From: a virus
Reading direction: 5' to 3' (one strand)
DNA length: 64,000 bases
Virus record (IMG/VR): IMGVR_UViG_3300027896_000001
Coordinates: 1-64,000 of that record
Under the pieces are notes generated by a model. The model was not told the origin of the DNA. It saw only the letters and a program-made list of their open reading frames with translations, and ran no database searches. This document shows, piece by piece, positions 7,676 to 17,360 of this stretch; positions within the stretch are counted from its first letter, which is position 1; each line of letters begins with the position of its first letter. Both the position numbers and the translations under genes were made by a program.

Positions 7676-7990
7676 ATGCATTACCTTGTCTGGGTTTTGA
7701 TATCAGCTGTATTTGTATCTATCGCTGATTACTTCTCGAAGAAATACGCCATATCGAGAAGTTTGCTTTTTCTTGCTTTATTTATCGGAATGGACATGAT
7801 TGGAGTTGTTGCCTGGCTGCCGGCTATTGTACAGAAGAACTCACTGTCAATAGCCGGTTCTATTTGGGCGATAATGAACTTTATGGGTTGTGTCCTGATA
7901 GGGGTCTTTATTTTTAATGAGAAATTAAATATATTAGAAATGATCGGTATGGTAACCGCCATAGCATCAATTGTATTATTAAGCCTGTAG
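7676..7990 (+). CDS. Four-helix small membrane transporter-like protein (SMR/DMT type)
   Basis: This 104-residue protein has four hydrophobic segments (about residues 2-22, 30-47, 54-75 and 82-103). The C-terminal half, SIAGSIWAIMNFMGCVLIGV followed by FNEKLNILEMIGMVTAIASI, matches the small multidrug resistance/EamA-like pattern in which a short E-K-L loop joins helices 3 and 4. The usual N-terminal Glu of EmrE-type pumps is not evident, so export activity is uncertain. The start at ATG 7676 follows GGTG and lies next to the previous stop. Its place among tail genes is unusual; a holin-like or membrane-altering role is an alternative. Confidence 0.6.
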   Translation: MHYLVWVLISAVFVSIADYFSKKYAISRSLLFLALFIGMDMIGVVAWLPAIVQKNSLSIAGSIWAIMNFMGCVLIGVFIFNEKLNILEMIGMVTAIASIVLLSL

Positions 7991-7998
7991 GAGGGATT

Positions 7999-8178
7999 AT
8001 GTTCAGAGGGTTCATTATTGAAAGTAAAGAATACATGGATTATCCGGCGTGTGGAAGGTGGTATTTCTGGAGCAGGTTTCCAATCGCGCTGGTGAAATAT
8101 TATTTTTTTGGATTGTGCGATATAATAAGGCTTAAAATCATTTTTTCAAAAACATTCAAGAGAAATAAAAATGGATGA
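7999..8178 (+). CDS. Small hydrophobic/aromatic protein (59 aa)
   Basis: The start at ATG 7999 is preceded by AGGAGG with a four-base gap and lies nine bases after the previous stop. The product is rich in Phe, Tyr and Trp, with a hydrophobic stretch FPIALVKYYFFGLCDIIRLK that may associate with the membrane, and a basic end. Its last 8 bases overlap the next gene. Not recognised. Confidence 0.6.
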   Translation: MFRGFIIESKEYMDYPACGRWYFWSRFPIALVKYYFFGLCDIIRLKIIFSKTFKRNKNG

Positions 8179-8374
8179 ACAGGCTGGAAAACCTCTTTTA
8201 GGCCCATGGAGATGTGATGGGTGCGGAGGGATATTTGAAAGCCTGGATGTACCAGGGCAGGCTTCCGCAGGATGGGAAAACGGTAAATATGTGGAGAAAA
8301 CATTCTGCGTCGAATGTGTAAGAAAAAGCCTGCCTATACAGGGGTTGGAAGGGGATAGAAATGAAAAGCCCTAA
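8171..8374 (+). CDS. Small zinc-ribbon protein
   Basis: This 67-residue protein has CDGC near residue 15 and CVEC near residue 46, the two knuckles of a zinc ribbon. It overlaps both neighbours slightly, so translation is probably coupled; the ribosome site is poor. Function unknown. Confidence 0.6.
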   Translation: MDEQAGKPLLGPWRCDGCGGIFESLDVPGQASAGWENGKYVEKTFCVECVRKSLPIQGLEGDRNEKP

Positions 8375-8630
8375 GAATATTGACCAAAGAGTAAATCAAA
8401 AGAAATACGGCGATGAGTTTGACAGGATCTTTGGAAAGCGCGACACGATGGAAAGCGCGACCGGAAGATATCAATGGGATAGTGAAAAAAGACGGCTTGT
8501 AAAGGTTGGTCCTGAGTTTTGCGCATGGCATATGCGTGAGACCTATTCTATTCCGCAACTTCTCAGTGATGGTGTGAGGAAAATGGAACCGATTCATTTA
8601 AAAACGAAAGAGGTGATGCATGCTTCTTGA
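8361..8630 (+). CDS. Hypothetical protein (89 aa)
   Basis: The ATG at 8361 is preceded by GGGGA. The product is polar and basic, begins MKSPKNIDQRVNQKKYGDEF and has no motif I recognise. It overlaps both flanking genes by about 10 bases, which marks it as part of the same operon. Confidence 0.6.
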   Translation: MKSPKNIDQRVNQKKYGDEFDRIFGKRDTMESATGRYQWDSEKRRLVKVGPEFCAWHMRETYSIPQLLSDGVRKMEPIHLKTKEVMHAS

Positions 8631-8946
8631 ATTACCGGTACGGTGGAGTAAAAAACAAGATATCCCTGAAATGCCAGGGGAATCGGTAACGGATGATGTT
8701 GTTTCAAATATAACAGTCAGAATCGATGAAATAATGAGCGTCGGTCACACTGATAAAGACTGCTGTAGTGTGGAGATGCTGAACGGAACATGCTACGAAG
8801 TGATGCTCGCTTACGATAAAATGATCGAAATATGGCAGGACAGCCTCGAAACGATTGGCGGCATTTTCATTGCGCGTCAGCCTAAAATGGCGGCAAAATT
8901 TGTAAGCAAATCCGAACCAGGAAGAGCTGGAAGCGGAATAAATTAG
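8620..8946 (+). CDS. Hypothetical protein (108 aa)
   Basis: The ATG at 8620 follows GAGGTG. The protein is mostly beta in character in its first 60 residues (ITVRIDEIMSV, SVEMLNGTCYEVML) and has a basic, Gly-rich end. It is the last small gene before a terminator hairpin and the tape-measure gene. Not recognised. Confidence 0.6.
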   Translation: MLLELPVRWSKKQDIPEMPGESVTDDVVSNITVRIDEIMSVGHTDKDCCSVEMLNGTCYEVMLAYDKMIEIWQDSLETIGGIFIARQPKMAAKFVSKSEPGRAGSGIN

Positions 8947-8975
8947 ACAGAACACATTCAAGCAATATATAATTA

Positions 8976-9015
8976 AGGGCAGCAGCCATTGGCTGTTGTC
9001 CTTGTTTTGTTTTAT
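8976..9015 (+). terminator. Terminator between the small genes and the tape measure
   Basis: AGGGCAGCAGCC (8976-8987) pairs with GGCTGTTGTCCT (8991-9002) with two G-U pairs and a 3-base loop, followed by TGTTTTGTTTTAT. It separates the chaperone block from the tape-measure gene and may be leaky. A weak promoter could lie in the T-rich 9003-9035. Confidence 0.65.
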
Positions 9016-9060
9016 ATTATACATTATAGCACCTCTTTTTTTTACCTCTGAAGGATCATC

Positions 9061-12000
9061 ATGGCGCCTCCAGGTTATGATAATGTTCCTCTAGGCTCCG
9101 ACCAACCTATTACGCCCGGCAGTCAGGACGCAAATCAGATAAGCTATGCTGATATGATGCGGTATCAGATGATATCGCAATACCAGCAGAGGTATGCCGA
9201 CCAGCAGCGTTTTATTCCAACAGCCCCTCGATTCCGCTATGGAGTTAATGATATTCCGGAACGCAGTTTCTTTCAACGCCAGAACGAAGTAAACAGGATG
9301 TCTTTGAGTTCTGGTCTTACAAAAGGCATGGCTGATATGGCCGCGTGGGGAGCGGCTTCTCTTGGATTAACGGCGCTTGGGGTGGGAGGAATGTCTGTCG
9401 CAGGAATAGCCGTTCCAATGATCGCGCCCTTAATTCCAATGCATTTCTTTACAAAAGGCGTCGACATGACTTTCCAGCGGCAGAGAGCCATGCAGGGAAT
9501 GGCGGCCGATATCCAGCAATACAGGGAACAGATTGGAATGCCTGGAATGTCTTATTTTCAGGCAACGCAATTTGGTTCGAATATGGCGGGAGGAATGTTT
9601 GCACAAAGACAGTTCTTCAATCCTCAGCAGCAACAGGAGATTCTTAAGATCGGATTGGCGAACAATCTGATAAGCGCCAAGGGTGTTGGAATGAATACCG
9701 GTGATATAAAAACCCTTGAAACGAATGTAAAAAAATTCACCGAGGTAGTGCAGACTGCAGTTAAGACTTTAAACACGACGATTGTCGGCGGGGCGTCGGT
9801 CATAAAAGAAATGCAGATGCAGGGATTCGGAACGATGAACCAGATACAAACCGGATTACTTACTGCAAAAGCATATGGGAACATGACTGGATTGGGCGCG
9901 CAGAATTTATTACAGATAGGCGCAGCGGGAGCAGCAGCGACTCAGGGAACTCCATGGCAGGCAGCGGCTGGGGCGACGATGTATCAGTCTGGGGCTGCGC
10001 AGGCCGCTTATATGGCTAAGGGATGGAATCCGCAATATCAACAATCAGTAATGATGGCTGGCGGAGTTGCTCGTGCCGGCGCTCTTATTGCTCAGACACA
10101 AATGAATTTCATGCAGTCCGGAATGGGTGCTAGGGCCGCGGCTTTTCTGATGGATGCAAAAGGAAATCTTGATGCAAGACAATTAAACAGGTTGATGACT
10201 GGAGAAGTAACAGGACACGAAATGATGATGAGGGGTTCTGAAATTGCGCATCAGATGGGCCCAGGCGGAAGAGTAATGTTCCAGAGGAGAAGGTCGGAAC
10301 TTTGGAACGAATTGGCGAAAAATAATCCTGAAGTCATTTCTAAAACAATGATGGAAACATTTGCGGCCTGGGGAACGAGCAGGAGAGGGACAGCCGAACA
10401 ACAAGCTCAGGCTTTTGCAAGAATGTATTCTGGTGGGGATGAGAGGGCGGAAAATGCGCTTGCTGACTGGCTGATGGCTCCGAAGGGTTTTTCTGCAATG
10501 GGGGCTGAACGCCAGGTATCTGCAATGTTGGGCCAAAAGGTTGGTCCAGCACAATCCGCCATGCGAACTTTATATAATAGTTTGCTTACTGCGCCTCCAG
10601 ACCAGACTCTTGGTTGGAATTTTGGAGATTTTACCAGGGCTGGAATATCCGCTTTTAATACAGTTGATGCTGCGATGTATTCAACAGGCGGGGCTAAAGG
10701 ATATCTTGGAAGGCGTATCGGGCAGAAACTTGAAGATGTGGTGAACCGTGTTACTGGAAGTAAATACGGAGTATTCAACAGGTATGATATCGGAAATACC
10801 GAAAGGGCTTATAGAAAATTATACGGACTGGCCCCGACGACGCTGACTGAAGAGGATATTGCTCAATATCAAAAATACTCCACTCGGAATAAACCTCCAT
10901 ACGCAAAATCAAATATATACGCAGGAGATATCGGTGAAATTGATTTAAGGAAAGAATACGGGATTAATGTCGAAGCTAATTTCAGGAACATGACGAGAGA
11001 AGACCTTTTAAGAGTTGCACAGACGACGATGACAGGACTTGGTGAAGGAACAATGGTTTCTGTGTTGAAGAACCGCGATTTCTTAAAGTCCGCTAATATC
11101 CCGAAAGAAATCGCGAACCGGATGATTTACAATAAAGACCATATGGCCCCGGAAAAGATCGGGTTGTCATATATAAATCAACTAGCTGACTTTGTATCGA
11201 AAACAAATAAACAGGCCGATGCATTAACCGCTGAGACTGTTAATTTTAAAAAGACGATAGATCAGGAAGGTGGAGTTTCGCATACTGAGTACGCTACAGC
11301 ACAAAGGCATGTTAACTGGCTTCCTGCAGAGGACCAGGATAGACTTGCCATCGCAGACACAAGAGGAATGACCAAACAGCAAAAGATGGAAGTGATGGCG
11401 GCAAAAGAAAATCTGGCGTACAGATTAACGGCGAAAACTCAAGGACTTGACATAGATAAATTAATGGGATTTTCTGATGTAACTGGATTACGAAGAAAAC
11501 AAGTGCAGGATTTTAAAGAAACATTAGGATTAGCCGCAGTAAGAAGGCCCGTTGCTGGAGGTGTGGCTGGCGCTGTATTAAGTCAACTTCCCGGCCCATT
11601 TGGATATGCAGGGGCAGTTGTAGGGGCAGTTGTTGGCCAAGGAGCAATTTTTACTCGTTTTAGTCAGGCTCGTTTGGAAAGAATTGCCGGACTTAAGGGT
11701 GGAATGAACACTGATCCAGCAACAACAATGGCCGCGCTTCTTGATAAAATTCAGGCCGGCGGCGTAATGCAAGGAAAGGTTTCTCAAGCGGATTGGGATT
11801 GGCTTGGTAGGCGTGGTCTTTACAAAAGAACAGATATGGGAGGTGCTAAAAGAAATCTGACTGCTGAGGCTGATGAGATTATAGCTAAGTATGGAAAAAT
11901 GGTTGAAGAAGCTCAAGTAACAATGAAATACGCAAAAACAAAAGAGGCGTTGTCCGGAATCAAGACACAAAAACTGGCTAACATTAAAGGTTACGACGCT

Positions 12001-12453
12001 GCTTCTCTGGAAGCAAAAAGATTTATTGAAAGCACCGGAGTTGGAGCCCAAGGGCTATCAGAAGGTGCTATAAAAGTCCTGGCTGAATCCGAGGGAATGT
12101 CCGCAGCAAACGTAAGAGAATTGGCTAAACAGGGAGGCAACGTTCTTGCCAACAGGATTTTTATTCCGTCAATAACGAAAAGTGAACAGAAGAAAACACA
12201 GGCTTGGGGAGATATATTAAAAACATTAATGGCGCCGACTACTGATAAAAGTCAATTCATGACTTTCTTCAATCCTGATACTCAAAAATTTGAAACTGAA
12301 ACAAGAGAAAAAATATATAAAAAATACCAGAAACAACTGACCGATGCGCAAAGAACCGATCTGACGCCTGAAGAGGCCGCGAAAGGGAAATCACTCTCTT
12401 CCTATGTCGCGGCGCCCATTCTGAATTACTGGTCGAACAGATGGATAATGTAA
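9061..12453 (+). CDS. Tape measure protein
   Basis: This 1130-residue protein is the longest in the tail block and follows the chaperones. It is mostly helical and rich in Ala, Gly, Gln and Met, with hydrophobic segments near residues 93-135 (a Gly/Ala-rich pair of helices) and 826-870 (AGGVAGAVLSQLPGPFGYAG...). Tape-measure proteins span the tail tube, set tail length and are ejected into the host envelope, which fits these segments. AAGGATCATC precedes the ATG. No lysozyme or peptidase motif was seen. The assignment rests on length, composition and position. Confidence 0.75.
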   Translation: MAPPGYDNVPLGSDQPITPGSQDANQISYADMMRYQMISQYQQRYADQQRFIPTAPRFRYGVNDIPERSFFQRQNEVNRMSLSSGLTKGMADMAAWGAASLGLTALGVGGMSVAGIAVPMIAPLIPMHFFTKGVDMTFQRQRAMQGMAADIQQYREQIGMPGMSYFQATQFGSNMAGGMFAQRQFFNPQQQQEILKIGLANNLISAKGVGMNTGDIKTLETNVKKFTEVVQTAVKTLNTTIVGGASVIKEMQMQGFGTMNQIQTGLLTAKAYGNMTGLGAQNLLQIGAAGAAATQGTPWQAAAGATMYQSGAAQAAYMAKGWNPQYQQSVMMAGGVARAGALIAQTQMNFMQSGMGARAAAFLMDAKGNLDARQLNRLMTGEVTGHEMMMRGSEIAHQMGPGGRVMFQRRRSELWNELAKNNPEVISKTMMETFAAWGTSRRGTAEQQAQAFARMYSGGDERAENALADWLMAPKGFSAMGAERQVSAMLGQKVGPAQSAMRTLYNSLLTAPPDQTLGWNFGDFTRAGISAFNTVDAAMYSTGGAKGYLGRRIGQKLEDVVNRVTGSKYGVFNRYDIGNTERAYRKLYGLAPTTLTEEDIAQYQKYSTRNKPPYAKSNIYAGDIGEIDLRKEYGINVEANFRNMTREDLLRVAQTTMTGLGEGTMVSVLKNRDFLKSANIPKEIANRMIYNKDHMAPEKIGLSYINQLADFVSKTNKQADALTAETVNFKKTIDQEGGVSHTEYATAQRHVNWLPAEDQDRLAIADTRGMTKQQKMEVMAAKENLAYRLTAKTQGLDIDKLMGFSDVTGLRRKQVQDFKETLGLAAVRRPVAGGVAGAVLSQLPGPFGYAGAVVGAVVGQGAIFTRFSQARLERIAGLKGGMNTDPATTMAALLDKIQAGGVMQGKVSQADWDWLGRRGLYKRTDMGGAKRNLTAEADEIIAKYGKMVEEAQVTMKYAKTKEALSGIKTQKLANIKGYDAASLEAKRFIESTGVGAQGLSEGAIKVLAESEGMSAANVRELAKQGGNVLANRIFIPSITKSEQKKTQAWGDILKTLMAPTTDKSQFMTFFNPDTQKFETETREKIYKKYQKQLTDAQRTDLTPEEAAKGKSLSSYVAAPILNYWSNRWIM

Positions 12454-12463
12454 GGAGTTAATT

Positions 12464-13522
12464 ATGGCACAATCAACGTTCCAGTCTCCGATCGACACCG
12501 ACGATTCAACGAGCAGACTGCGTCCTTATCTTTCAGGAATTACCAACCACGCAGACCCGATTGCGACCATAATTCTTTTTAAGGAAGGGGAGTCTCCCAA
12601 GATAGACAGCTCTGAATACAAACACGATTATCTCGCTAATTTCGAATTGGTAGTCGAACCTCTCTTTCCTGATTCTTTCAGGACCGGAGTAATCGGGTAT
12701 CCGGAACTTCCTGCGGGAAAAGTCCCGATCCTTACTCTTGACAATAAGAACGATTATTACGGGGTATTCAATAATTTCTCCGTTACCGGCATAAGCGAAT
12801 CGCATGACCAGATCTCGAAAGTGCATATGAATTTCAGCGCCAAATGGAATGTCTTTTTCTTCGGCAACACTCCAAATGTCTATCAGTTCAGAGGGTATTT
12901 TCTTGACACAATGGAATATCCGTATTACCAGGAATTCCTTATAGCGTTTGAAAAATACCTTTCCGGAAGGAAAGCGGTGGAACAGAAGATACATACGAAA
13001 CTCATGGTGTCCGGGCAGATCATTGACGGGTATCTTTTAAGCCTTGGGGTCACCCATAACGCGCAGTTGCCGGCAATGAAAGAGTTTCAGTTTTCCATGC
13101 TTGTGAAGGGTGTTTCCTGGGTGAGATACAATTATGTCGGGATGGGAAAACTAGGCAACACGAAGGATGTTCACAAAACAGTAATCGATATGAATGCGCT
13201 GTCGAATATAGACAGGCTCTCAAACCCGAAATATCTTGGATTGATCGATCATAACATAAGCGAGGATACATCCGGGAAATCGGCTCCATTAAGCCCGTTG
13301 CCGACACAAACTATTCCAGCAGCAAAGAAAACGAAAAAGGCTAATACAGCTAAAAACAATTCTACTGCGGTTAAAGCCGCTGAATTTAATGCTAAACTTG
13401 TGGCATCTTCTACTTCGAATTATTATGACGGAAAAGGATTTAGTGGACCAAAATCAAAACCTGATTCAGATTATATAAAATTTACAACCGCTGTTGCTGA
13501 TAAAACATCGGTTTTTAAATAA
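12464..13522 (+). CDS. Tail/baseplate structural protein between tape measure and hub
   Basis: This 352-residue protein starts 10 bases after the tape measure, with AAGGAG upstream. Residues 1-230 look like a beta-rich folded domain; residues 255-352 are Lys/Ser/Thr-rich and probably disordered. Genes in this position usually encode tail-tube-end or baseplate centre proteins (for example T4 gp48/gp54 or LysM-type equivalents). No LysM motif was seen, so the exact role is open. Confidence 0.55.
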   Translation: MAQSTFQSPIDTDDSTSRLRPYLSGITNHADPIATIILFKEGESPKIDSSEYKHDYLANFELVVEPLFPDSFRTGVIGYPELPAGKVPILTLDNKNDYYGVFNNFSVTGISESHDQISKVHMNFSAKWNVFFFGNTPNVYQFRGYFLDTMEYPYYQEFLIAFEKYLSGRKAVEQKIHTKLMVSGQIIDGYLLSLGVTHNAQLPAMKEFQFSMLVKGVSWVRYNYVGMGKLGNTKDVHKTVIDMNALSNIDRLSNPKYLGLIDHNISEDTSGKSAPLSPLPTQTIPAAKKTKKANTAKNNSTAVKAAEFNAKLVASSTSNYYDGKGFSGPKSKPDSDYIKFTTAVADKTSVFK

Positions 13523-13531
13523 GGGATAAGG

Positions 13532-16255
13532 ATGCCAAGAGGATATAATCTGTCCTTTAAAATGCACATGGAAGGAATTGAGGTTCCTTTCAAGAGTGCG
13601 AATATTATCTGTACGCCGAACGGAGTGGAAGCCAACATTAACATCTATCACAACAAATATGTTTACGACATAAAACCTAAAACGATGGTGCAGATATTTT
13701 TTAAGGACTGGGCGCCGAACGGAGGAAAACCTGGATGGAGACTGATGTTCGATGGGTTCTTCTCAAGTTACTACAAGGAGGACGAATCCACTCAGGGAAG
13801 AATGATAGGAATCGTCTGCAGAGATTTCAGGATGGACCTTCGTAAAGCTCCGGCAGCGCTTGCATATACCGGGGACTCCGAACGTACATCACGGCATTTA
13901 TTCAACATGCATGGCCTTTATACACGCACGGTTGTTCCTGGAATGAGCACTCCGAAGCATCCTAAGAGCGTGGCGACGAGGGAATACGAAAATCAATTAA
14001 GCCCTTTGTCAAGCGAACTCAGGTACATTGCAGGAACAGCTTACGGGGCAGGGGCAAAACAAGACCCGAAGACAGGGGAATGGTTTTATTCAAAAAAGTA
14101 CGCTGACACTCCAGTTGATAAATGGGGAAAAGCGGATTGTAGATTTTTCCTCGACGCCCTTATTCGTGGGATATGGACTGAGGCTGTCGGCGGCACATCT
14201 GTCGGAGCGTTTCTTAACAAGAGAACGAAATGCGATAAAAGGTTCCTAATCCCTTCAAATAAAGCAGGTTACAACTTCTGGTCAAGACAGTCGGCCGGCC
14301 TTCAGATGGGTTCATATGTCATGATGGATTCGAGATTTGTGAGCCTCGAAGTTGCTATTATGAGAATAGCCGCCTTGTTTTCGGTACGGGTTTATTCATG
14401 CAACACGCCGGCATTGATACCGATAAGTGAAACAGTCAATGGACAACCCAATCCTACAATCGATTACATAATGGATCAGAAGGTAAGAAAATTTCTTGTT
14501 GACAGGGCGAGTGCTGAGTTCGGCGCTCCATACATACTCAACGAAGGCATGCTTCTTCCTCCACTTGAATTCACGGCTCCACCAAACTGCAACCTGTTCC
14601 TTCCTCCCATATGCAACCGCGTTTCCTGGCAATATGATATGGACGCCGATATCACTCGCGGGTATTATTCAGTCGTCAATAGTCTTTCAGGATATGATTC
14701 GACGCAGGGACTCAACATGCTTGGTATCCAGGTTCCGAATCTTTTGTTCGACCTGAATGACCAGGAGGGAAGCAAGAAAGACAAGTATGGAAGACGGAAA
14801 CCACCGATAACACTTGAAGAGAGATACAAAGGGGTTTCACTGACATATGGTCAAGTGAACCTTGATCTTGCAATGAATGAGGCGAACACGGAACAACTCG
14901 ATTCTATTCTAAGAAAAAAACAAGCAAAGATACGGGAGACCAAGACAGAAGAAATTACAAGAGGGGGTTCTGTTACTTCTCCTGCGGTGTTAAACCACCT
15001 TGCCCCAGAATTAAGGGAACAGGCTGAAAAAAATATAAATGACAAATTGGAAAAAATGAAGATAAGCACGCAGGTTCCCGTACAGACCGCTACCACAAAT
15101 GCAATGCGGCGCCATGCTATTCTTAAATACTTAAATGAGAAATATGCTGGCAGGGTCATAACGATCGACATGATGTTCAACCCATATCCCATGTGCGGAT
15201 TTCCCGGAATGTTTGTTGACGATGACGAGGCTGGTGGAGAACAGTCTTCCAAATCGGTACTTGGAATGGTCCAGCAAGTCAAACACATCATTCATATTTC
15301 TTCCGAAGGGGCTGAGGCAAGCACCACGGTAATCATGAACGACGCAAGGTTTATCGATGAGCCGACCGATTTAAGCCCTGATGGAAATGCGTATTATTTA
15401 AAACCGACAGATCCGATTGCCGCTGAGATAGATCCCAAAACTCTTAAATTCGTAAGCGAAATGAAAGCCAACCCGGTGCATCATTATGTCCCGGAACCGA
15501 AACAGGCAACAGAAAGAGTGGTCAACCCGAGGGCTTACGACCTTAATCAAAACAAGGAAATAAAAGACTATATATACGTGAAGGACTTTCTTTCGATAAC
15601 GCAGAGGTGGTCTGAAGGAGGAAAGTCGAATAAACTGTATGTTGATTCGGATTATGAGCCTCAGCGCATATGTAAATTCTACAAGGATGTTCTTCAGCAT
15701 TCAAAACCGCACTTCATGATAGGGACAAGATTTGTAGAAAACAGGAACGTTTTCTTCGTATATGACTCGATGCATGAGGCCCTTGTTGAACTTAAAAACA
15801 CGAAGAAGGAACTGCTTACCGAATACGACAGGGCTATGGAATTCATTTCAAGAGGAATATGTTCCGCCGATGCTTTTTATCAGGGGATACTCGGGGCGTC
15901 GGTACAGGGGGAAATACTTGAACCTGATCCTGCGCATCCTGGAAATTATATATCCAAAGGTTTCGGTTACATATGCAATACAAATAATTTCGACGACACT
16001 AGGATTGAGGACGAATATTTTGGAGTGACAACGGCATTGTGGAACAGCGGAAAAATAGAAGAACTTAAGGCCGCGCCTCAAGCCGCGCTGGCTAAGGGCT
16101 GGACACAATCAAAAGGGTTAATGACGCATGAAGGGCAATGCAGCAGCATCCTTGAGACAATGCCTATTACTGCTTTCATAGAGGAGCGAAAACAGTCTGT
16201 CAAAAAGTATATTACAAGTACAAGCCAGACTGCTCAAGGGATGCGGTTCAAATGA
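13532..16255 (+). CDS. Baseplate hub protein (gpD/gp27-like N-terminus)
   Basis: This 907-residue protein has near its N-terminus the pattern VQIFFKDW...LMFDGFFSSYY...GRMIGIVCRDFRMDL. This matches the beta-barrel hub repeats of gpD/gp27-type proteins, where a glycosylase-free 'FdG.I' strand is followed by 'G..ltl.crD'. The rest includes a charged helical insert near residues 430-500 and a mixed C-terminal half. It would form the ring at the distal end of the tail tube that docks the spike. Its stop overlaps the ATG of the next, tagged gene (ATGA). Confidence 0.6.
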   Translation: MPRGYNLSFKMHMEGIEVPFKSANIICTPNGVEANINIYHNKYVYDIKPKTMVQIFFKDWAPNGGKPGWRLMFDGFFSSYYKEDESTQGRMIGIVCRDFRMDLRKAPAALAYTGDSERTSRHLFNMHGLYTRTVVPGMSTPKHPKSVATREYENQLSPLSSELRYIAGTAYGAGAKQDPKTGEWFYSKKYADTPVDKWGKADCRFFLDALIRGIWTEAVGGTSVGAFLNKRTKCDKRFLIPSNKAGYNFWSRQSAGLQMGSYVMMDSRFVSLEVAIMRIAALFSVRVYSCNTPALIPISETVNGQPNPTIDYIMDQKVRKFLVDRASAEFGAPYILNEGMLLPPLEFTAPPNCNLFLPPICNRVSWQYDMDADITRGYYSVVNSLSGYDSTQGLNMLGIQVPNLLFDLNDQEGSKKDKYGRRKPPITLEERYKGVSLTYGQVNLDLAMNEANTEQLDSILRKKQAKIRETKTEEITRGGSVTSPAVLNHLAPELREQAEKNINDKLEKMKISTQVPVQTATTNAMRRHAILKYLNEKYAGRVITIDMMFNPYPMCGFPGMFVDDDEAGGEQSSKSVLGMVQQVKHIIHISSEGAEASTTVIMNDARFIDEPTDLSPDGNAYYLKPTDPIAAEIDPKTLKFVSEMKANPVHHYVPEPKQATERVVNPRAYDLNQNKEIKDYIYVKDFLSITQRWSEGGKSNKLYVDSDYEPQRICKFYKDVLQHSKPHFMIGTRFVENRNVFFVYDSMHEALVELKNTKKELLTEYDRAMEFISRGICSADAFYQGILGASVQGEILEPDPAHPGNYISKGFGYICNTNNFDDTRIEDEYFGVTTALWNSGKIEELKAAPQAALAKGWTQSKGLMTHEGQCSSILETMPITAFIEERKQSVKKYITSTSQTAQGMRFK

Positions 16256-16977
16256 ATATACTTGAACAAATTAAAGAATCTGCATTGATTGATGAGCTTG
16301 AAAAAATAGCCCTCAATGCGCTTGAAAAAAGGGAATTGGCTAAAAAGTTCGGACTTATTTTCGAGGGGACGGGAAGAAACTGGGCGTTGAGAAATTTACG
16401 GAAAGGGAAAAACTGGGAACAACTTGGATCGGTGAGCCAAAAACATCTTAATGCCGCAATGCCTTTAATAAAAGAAACAACTCCCAAAGGAGTTGAAATT
16501 GGATTTTCTACATATGGAACTAGAAGGTCTCCGATATTACGCGGAGGAATCGGAATGACTCCGATAGGTACTATTTCAAATAAAATTACGAGGACATTTC
16601 ACACTCATCCGTATATTGGACTCGCAAAAACATCGCCTGATAAACTTTTGAAAGATATATTTCTTTCAACATTAAAGATCACCGGAAAAGGGAATATGGG
16701 TAAAAAAGAAATTAGAGAAGCGACTAAAGCATATGTAAAATCTTCAGTTTTTAAAAAGATGGTTAAACACATGAATAAAGATTCGAAAAGAATGCTGGAA
16801 ATGAGACCTCATTTGATGGCGCATCCTAATCCTGAAAATATCAAAGGCCTTACTGATTTAGCATCAATGCAATTAACTCCTCAAGCATATCATAATATAT
16901 TAAATTCAGATGCTATGATCCTTGGTATTCATAAAATAAGACCTAAAGGATTGCGAGAAGTTTACAGACAATTATAA
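16252..16977 (+). CDS. Tagged protein with a possible JAMM-type metallopeptidase motif
   Basis: Residues 1-20 are the shared tag (MNILEQIKESALIDELEKIA). The 241-residue protein then has KGVEIGF (Glu82) and FHTHPYIGLAKTSPD, in which H117, H119, T127 and D130 fit HxHx7(S/T)xxD of JAB/JAMM peptidases, with Thr replacing the usual Ser. This is a plausible but diverged MPN domain; peptidoglycan or isopeptide cleavage are the known activities of relatives. The start overlaps the hub stop. If packaged, it might be delivered at infection. It could instead be a structural relic. Confidence 0.5.
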   Translation: MNILEQIKESALIDELEKIALNALEKRELAKKFGLIFEGTGRNWALRNLRKGKNWEQLGSVSQKHLNAAMPLIKETTPKGVEIGFSTYGTRRSPILRGGIGMTPIGTISNKITRTFHTHPYIGLAKTSPDKLLKDIFLSTLKITGKGNMGKKEIREATKAYVKSSVFKKMVKHMNKDSKRMLEMRPHLMAHPNPENIKGLTDLASMQLTPQAYHNILNSDAMILGIHKIRPKGLREVYRQL

Positions 16978-16987
16978 GGAGAACACA

Positions 16988-17353
16988 ATGAAAAACTTTA
17001 TCATATTAACAGTATTGGTTATGGCTATCAGTTTTTTATCTTATTCCGATATAGATTCCACAAAAGCGGCCAATCTTGTAAAAGTCACCGAACGCACCAG
17101 CAATACTTCGTTTGGAACACGTTGGGCGTTTTCTCCAGTGGCGGATTATCCTGTAGAGATGATGAAGAAAGTAAAGACTCCGGACCTTTCAAAAGGGAAA
17201 GTGTACTGTTGCAAGGAAGGCGTAGGCGGGGTGATCTGGGTCTATGAGGATACGGCGTGTATTCTGATAAAAACATGGAATTCGAAATCCGACACGACGT
17301 ATAAGTTTTTGTGGTTTATGTATAATAAAAATAAATTTACATATTTAAAGTGA
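16988..17353 (+). CDS. Exported small protein with signal peptide
   Basis: This 121-residue protein begins with Lys-Asn and a hydrophobic stretch FIILTVLVMAISFLSY, followed by a plausible cleavage site near STKA|ANL. This is a typical Sec signal. The mature part is about 95 residues with CC near residue 74 and another Cys, so a disulfide is possible. AAGGAG precedes the ATG. It lacks the shared tag of its neighbours. A role in the periplasm or envelope (superinfection exclusion, lysis) is conceivable but not shown. Confidence 0.65.
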   Translation: MKNFIILTVLVMAISFLSYSDIDSTKAANLVKVTERTSNTSFGTRWAFSPVADYPVEMMKKVKTPDLSKGKVYCCKEGVGGVIWVYEDTACILIKTWNSKSDTTYKFLWFMYNKNKFTYLK

Positions 17354-17360
17354 GGGGATT

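Noticed and set aside
11578-12051. Long minus-strand open frames inside the tape measure, spike and fibre genes.
   Set aside because: They lack ribosome sites, overlap well-supported genes completely and have translated compositions (runs of Phe, Ser, Ile, Arg) typical of antisense reading.
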